From Jeotgalicoccus nanhaiensis (GTDB lineage: Bacteria; Bacillota; Bacilli; Staphylococcales; Salinicoccaceae): DNA of 64,000 nucleotides. Of the stretch, positions 60,141 through 64,000 are shown in pieces. A model generated the notes under the pieces. The model saw nothing but the letters and a program-made list of their open reading frames with translations, was not told the DNA's origin and did no database searches. The position numbers were made by a program, and so were the translations under genes. The stretch is from the NCBI GenBank assembly GCA_004570955.1, contig SPPL01000002.1, forward strand, positions 124,001-188,000, given 5' to 3'. Each line of letters opens with the position of its first letter. The stretch's first letter is position 1.

Positions 60141-60852
60141 CGAATACAAAACATTCGCCGAAGTATACGATATCCTGAATTATGATATGCCGTATAATTT
60201 GTGGCTTGACATAATTAATGAAGTTAAAGGTGATGCCGCCTCCATACTTGATATCGGCGCAGGCACCGGAGAGATTTTAAAAATGCTGCGGGCAAAAAGA
60301 AAGCTCGGCATTGATAACTCGGAGGAAATGATTAAAATTGCGAGAGAAAATGATCCGGTGAGCGAATACAGGGTGCAGGATATGGTTACGATGGAGCTGG
60401 ATGAAACATTTGAGCTCATTACAGCTACAGCCGATGTGCTGAATTATGCACCTTCCAGAGAAGCTTTTGCTGCAGTTTTAAAAAATGTATATAATCATTT
60501 ATCAGCAGGCGGCGTCTTTATTTTTGATGTCCATACTGAACATAAAATGCAGAATGATTTTAATTATGAATTATATTCCGACAGTACGGATGATATTTTT
60601 TACACGTGGCAGACAGTACCCGGTGAAGAAGAACTCAGTGTTTGGCATGAATTGACATTTTTCATTCGGAATTCCGGAGACTTATATAAAAAGTACGAAG
60701 AAACTCATTATCAGCAGACTTATAAACACAGTGAAATTTTAAAAATGATTAATGAAGCAGGCTTTATAATCGATAAATCATTCAGCGACTTTGATATTAC
60801 TAATGTTATTACTGAAGTGGCTGAAAGAAATTTTTATATACTGAAGAAATAA
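60121..60852 (+). CDS. Class I SAM-dependent methyltransferase (YqeM-like)
   Basis: A 240-243-aa methyltransferase: TFAEVYDILNYDMPYNLWLDII at the N-terminus, SAM motif ILDIGAGTGEILKML, GIDNSEEMI, and ITATADVLNYAPS. The equivalent gene (yqeM) follows rsfS in Bacillus and Staphylococcus; its substrate is unknown. The start is uncertain: GTG 60121 or TTG 60130, both inside the end of rsfS (stop 60138-60140); no ATG is available. Confidence 0.88.
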   Translation: MILLEASEYKTFAEVYDILNYDMPYNLWLDIINEVKGDAASILDIGAGTGEILKMLRAKRKLGIDNSEEMIKIARENDPVSEYRVQDMVTMELDETFELITATADVLNYAPSREAFAAVLKNVYNHLSAGGVFIFDVHTEHKMQNDFNYELYSDSTDDIFYTWQTVPGEEELSVWHELTFFIRNSGDLYKKYEETHYQQTYKHSEILKMINEAGFIIDKSFSDFDITNVITEVAERNFYILKK

Positions 60853-60958
60853 CTTTTAAAGTTTTACAGGTTTATAAATTAACTTGTACGAAAAAAAAAT
60901 AAAGCGCCGTTTTTCCCTATATATAGTATGAGAGGTTATTTATATGGAGGGGAAAATG

Positions 60959-61582
60959 ATGGATATCAAATCCTTTTTTGAACAGTACAAGTTTTACGCA
61001 GCGGGTATACTTATAGGACTCGCAATTATTGTTTACTTTGCAGTCACGAGCTTTGCAGCACCCGAGGAAACTTTTAGTTTTGAGCACTCAGCTGACGAAG
61101 AACCGACGGCAGAAGAGTCTAAAGAAGAAACAGCAGTACTTTCATCGACGCTGTTTGTTGAAGTAAAAGGTGCAGTTAAACTTCCAGGCGTGTACGAACT
61201 GCCTATCGATGCGAGGGTTAAAAATGTTCTTGATATTACCGGTCTTGCTGATAATGCAGATCTTGCGACGGTAAATCAGTCTGCCAAACTTGCCGATGAA
61301 ATGGTAATCTACGTTCCCTTTGAAGGGGAAATAGAGGAGGCGACAGCAGATTTATTTACAGGAAGCGGAGTATCAGACACCGGGACTGAACTCGTTAATA
61401 TTAATACTGCGGGCATTGCAGAACTTACAACCTTGAACGGCATCGGCGAGAAAAAAGCCCAGGCGATTATTACTTACCGGGAAGAACAGGGGCTGTTCAG
61501 TACTCTTGAGGACTTAAAAAATATACCCGGCATCGGCGACAAAACGTTCGAAAATCTAAAACCGTATATTACTATAAACTGA
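60959..61582 (+). CDS. comEA: Competence protein ComEA (DNA receptor)
   Basis: A 207-aa membrane-anchored DNA-binding protein: one helix (about 13-33), an acidic linker, an SLBB domain (VEVKGAVKLPGVYELP) and a C-terminal helix-hairpin-helix domain (NINTAGIAELTTLNGIGEKKAQAI, NIPGIGDKTFENLKPYI). It binds incoming double-stranded DNA. GGAGGGG lies 6 bp before ATG 60959, favouring it over ATG 60944. The region 60853-60958 contains a poly-A tract and GTACGAAAAA; no clear SigA promoter, consistent with control by a competence regulator, though no ComK or SigH site can be confirmed. Confidence 0.93.
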   Translation: MDIKSFFEQYKFYAAGILIGLAIIVYFAVTSFAAPEETFSFEHSADEEPTAEESKEETAVLSSTLFVEVKGAVKLPGVYELPIDARVKNVLDITGLADNADLATVNQSAKLADEMVIYVPFEGEIEEATADLFTGSGVSDTGTELVNINTAGIAELTTLNGIGEKKAQAIITYREEQGLFSTLEDLKNIPGIGDKTFENLKPYITIN

Positions 61583-61591
61583 GGTGGCACT

Positions 61592-62053
61592 ATGCGAATC
61601 AACTGGCATGAATATTTTATGGCGCAGGCAATGCTGCTGTCGCTCCGGTCGACATGTGAACGTCTCAGCGTCGGCGCGACCATCGTTAAAGATAACCGGA
61701 TTATCGCAGGAGGCTACAACGGCTCTGTATCCGGCGAGGTGCATTGTGTGGATGAAGGATGCTACGTAGAGGACGGTCACTGCATCAGAACTATCCACGC
61801 AGAGATTAACGGACTGCTCCAATGTTCGAAGTTCGGTGTGTCGACAGAAGGCGCTTCGGTCTATGTCACTCACTTTCCGTGTGTGCATTGTACAAAATCA
61901 CTGATTCAGGCAGGTATTAAAAATATATATTATCGGGCCGATTATAAAAATCATCCGTATGCGCTTGAATTGCTGGATAAAAATAATGTACACTATGAAC
62001 TGGTCGAACTCGACAGTAAAAAAGTGAATATGTATTTCGAGTCAATATCATGA
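61592..62053 (+). CDS. comEB: dCMP deaminase family protein ComEB
   Basis: A 153-aa zinc-dependent deaminase: TIHAEINGLLQ (HAE) and FPCVHCTKSLIQAG (PCxxC). It should deaminate dCMP to dUMP; its link to competence is only by operon. Its TGA overlaps the comEC ATG by 4 nt. Confidence 0.94.
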   Translation: MRINWHEYFMAQAMLLSLRSTCERLSVGATIVKDNRIIAGGYNGSVSGEVHCVDEGCYVEDGHCIRTIHAEINGLLQCSKFGVSTEGASVYVTHFPCVHCTKSLIQAGIKNIYYRADYKNHPYALELLDKNNVHYELVELDSKKVNMYFESIS

Positions 62054-64000
62054 CTTTATTTTATTTTTTGATATCGATTATTACTGGATGCACGATAATT
62101 ATAAGCCCCTTGACGGGCTTATTTTTTTATGCGATTTTACTGTACAGCTGTTATTTAAAAGGGCGGAGTCTGTGGTTTAAAATCAGTTTATCTCTTAGCG
62201 CGGCAGCTGCTGCGTTTATTTATTCAGGAGAAGCTCCGGATTTCTCTACGAGTACGCTGTCCCATATTGTGATAGAAGATTATAAATATTACACTGACAG
62301 TCTGCATTACATCGTAACCAGTGATGACAGGACTTACGAGATGTATGACGAAGCGGGAAGTGCTGCGCTTCGAATAGGGGACATCTGCACAGGCAATCTG
62401 CCCGTATCACTGCCCGCGGAACAGCGTAACTTTATTAAAAATGACGGACAGCAGACATTGAGAATTAATGAACTCTCCGGCAGGATATATTTGAATGATG
62501 CAGCTACTTTAAAATGCGAATCCGGCAGTCTGACTTTCTCGCAAAAATTTTCTTTAATCCGCTACAAGTATATGTCAAAAGTGCTGGATTCTTCTTTACA
62601 CGATTATAAATTCGACATACTGACACTTTCTGTCGGCAATAAAAACTATATCAGCCCGGAATTTTTTGATGCACTGCAGAAGCTCGGGATTTATCATCTG
62701 TATGTCATTTCCGGAACGCATGTCGCTTTTTTAAGTGCTGTAATCTTCGGGATTCTAAAGTTTTTCCGGCTGCCTGTAAATATGATTAAAGTCATTATTA
62801 TAATTTCTCTGATCTTCTTTCTATTTTTGAATTTCTTCTCGCCGAGCGTGCTCCGTGCTGTATTTATGGGAGTCCTGCTTCTTGTCTGTTCATTTTTCAA
62901 ACAAAAACCTTATCTTGCCATCATTTCATTAAGTGCTCTGATTCAGCTTATAATTAATCCCTATGTCATTTACCATGCCGGTTTTCAGCTGTCGTATGTC
63001 ACCACTTATTTTATTCTGCTGGCCCGCCCCTTATTTATGAACTATGCCAATATAGTTCAGCTGATTCTTATTACAGTAATCAGCGAGCTGTCGACTTTGG
63101 TTATCGTTCTTATAAATTTTAATGAAATAAGCATCAGCGGCCTTATATTGAACTTATTTTTCGTGCCCTTGTTTTCATTTATAATTTTTCCGAGTGTGAT
63201 AATTTATAACATTCTTTTGTTTTTTCATGTACCTCCTGCAATCGATACGCTGTACCACTTTCTTTACACCTTGATGAAAGACAGTATATATTATCTTGCC
63301 GGGGCGTTTAAACACCGGTTTCCGGTAAAAAATCTCCCGGATGTGAGTATTATTATAATGCTGTTTCTGACATATCGTCTGTCTGTGCATGTTCTTACAT
63401 TCAAACTCAAAAAAATTATCAGCTGTATTTTGGTATTTCTGTTCGTTCTCTTTTTGAGCCAGCAGCATTTAAACAGGGATTTTACGCTGACCATGGTCGA
63501 TGTCGGCCAGGGAGATGCTTTTGTGATCCGAGATCACAAAAATAAGAAAACGGTGCTGCTCGATACGGGCGGGACATATCAGCATGATGAGAACCGGATT
63601 AATTTAAGCGATAAAACACTCCTGCCTTATTTAAAAGAACAGGGTGTGGATTTTATCGATGTAATTATCATCAGCCATCTGGATCTCGATCACAGCGGGG
63701 AAGTTCTGAATATACTCAGCAAAAAGAATGTGGGGAATATAATAATGAATACAGAAGATGTTAAATTCGATGACTGGCTGAAAACTGTAAGTTATGAACA
63801 CCGGGGGCTAATTAGAAACAGCGGGGATATGGAAAGCTTTTCTGTCGGAAATATTCATTTTAATCACCTGATTGTGCCGGGTGCTGCCCCTGATTCCAAT
63901 GAACAGTCCGTCGTCTTAAAAGCACACTTGAACAGCTTCAGCATTTTGTTTACAGGTGATATCGGTCTTGTGACCGAAGCAGAACTCACAGCTCTCTATA
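62050..64000 (+). CDS. comEC: Competence protein ComEC (DNA channel), 3' end beyond window
   Basis: ATG 62050 opens a frame with no stop to the end of the window (650 codons). It shows two N-terminal helices, an OB-like periplasmic part, the competence domain with GIYHLYVISGTHVAF and GFQLSYVTTYFILLARPL, and a C-terminal metallo-beta-lactamase-like domain starting MVDVGQGDAFVI with HLDLDHSG. ComEC carries single-stranded DNA into the cell; the nuclease-like domain is proposed to degrade one strand. Usually 700-770 aa, so only about 60-120 residues are missing. Confidence 0.94.
   Translation, partial: MTLFYFLISIITGCTIIISPLTGLFFYAILLYSCYLKGRSLWFKISLSLSAAAAAFIYSGEAPDFSTSTLSHIVIEDYKYYTDSLHYIVTSDDRTYEMYDEAGSAALRIGDICTGNLPVSLPAEQRNFIKNDGQQTLRINELSGRIYLNDAATLKCESGSLTFSQKFSLIRYKYMSKVLDSSLHDYKFDILTLSVGNKNYISPEFFDALQKLGIYHLYVISGTHVAFLSAVIFGILKFFRLPVNMIKVIIIISLIFFLFLNFFSPSVLRAVFMGVLLLVCSFFKQKPYLAIISLSALIQLIINPYVIYHAGFQLSYVTTYFILLARPLFMNYANIVQLILITVISELSTLVIVLINFNEISISGLILNLFFVPLFSFIIFPSVIIYNILLFFHVPPAIDTLYHFLYTLMKDSIYYLAGAFKHRFPVKNLPDVSIIIMLFLTYRLSVHVLTFKLKKIISCILVFLFVLFLSQQHLNRDFTLTMVDVGQGDAFVIRDHKNKKTVLLDTGGTYQHDENRINLSDKTLLPYLKEQGVDFIDVIIISHLDLDHSGEVLNILSKKNVGNIIMNTEDVKFDDWLKTVSYEHRGLIRNSGDMESFSVGNIHFNHLIVPGAAPDSNEQSVVLKAHLNSFSILFTGDIGLVTEAELTALY

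Noticed and set aside
60853-60958. ComK box or SigH promoter for comEA
   Set aside because: An A-rich stretch and TACGAAAA are present, but no AAAA-N5-TTTT pair or clear SigH -35/-10 could be fitted.

Overview
The window is a stretch of chromosome from a low-to-moderate-GC Firmicute, most likely a Staphylococcaceae relative of Staphylococcus such as the Jeotgalicoccus/Salinicoccus group. This rests on gene order (mreCD-rplU-prp-rpmA-obg-ruvAB-queA-tgt-yajC-secDF-recJ-apt-relA-dtd-lytH-hisS-aspS; iscS-mnmA-TPR-recD2-alaS-ireB-ruvX-mltG-trmR-udk-greA-mtnN; yqeGH-aroE-yhbY-nadD-yqeK-rsfS-comEA/EB/EC), on the fused secDF, and on the rplU leader, T-boxes and S-box. Several traits are not those of typical Staphylococcus: a Bacillus-type Fnr with a C-terminal cysteine cluster next to a ba3-type oxidase, a ChrA transporter, and a lysC/hom-thrC-thrB block inserted between cymR and iscS. 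The genus is an inference.

Layout. 1-4.1 kb: end of a nitronate monooxygenase, ChrA, a DUF3592 membrane protein, an RlmA-type 23S rRNA methyltransferase, an unexplained promoter-plus-terminator unit (candidate small RNA) and a SprT-like metalloprotein. 4.1-7.9 kb: S-box (SAM) riboswitch controlling metNIQ and an aminotransferase. 8-27.9 kb: cell shape, ribosome, DNA repair, tRNA modification, protein export, stringent response and aminoacyl-tRNA synthetase genes, with an L21 leader and a T-box before hisS-aspS. 28-32.2 kb: a TMEM164-like membrane protein, a three-gene ba3-type cytochrome oxidase operon (including a 53-aa subunit IIa-like gene), divergent fnr, and 6S RNA. 32.2-42.8 kb: rarA, cymR, an ABC1/UbiB kinase, lysC, hom-thrC-thrB, a DUF2188 protein and an LLM flavin enzyme. 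42.8-64 kb: sulfur-transfer/tRNA thiolation (iscS-mnmA), recD2, T-box-alaS, IreB/RuvX/DUF1292, mltG, trmR-udk-greA-mtnN, and the yqeG to comEC ribosome-assembly, NAD and DNA-uptake gene string; comEC runs off the window.

The most unusual signal is a family of intergenic tandem repeats. Three arrays (about 458-541, 32185-32318 and 41319-41605) all repeat with exactly 41 bp. Every unit contains an inverted repeat whose arms differ between arrays, while the apical loop keeps the core TGAAT (or a one-base variant in most units). All three lie between convergent genes, in the same orientation. The two longer arrays are separated from both flanking genes by intrinsic terminators, so they look like DNA-level elements rather than mRNA parts. 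I do not recognise the family. A functional analogy to enterobacterial REP/BIME elements is a working hypothesis only.

Other points of interest: a near-perfect Fnr-type operator centred 41.5 bp upstream of the predicted oxidase transcription start; overlapping Asp (GAC) and His (CAC) codons in the specifier region of the hisS-aspS T-box; a MetQ with no lipobox cysteine; and absence of the U32 protease pair normally found between trmR and udk. Start codons were revised in many places from Shine-Dalgarno spacing. No database search was possible.
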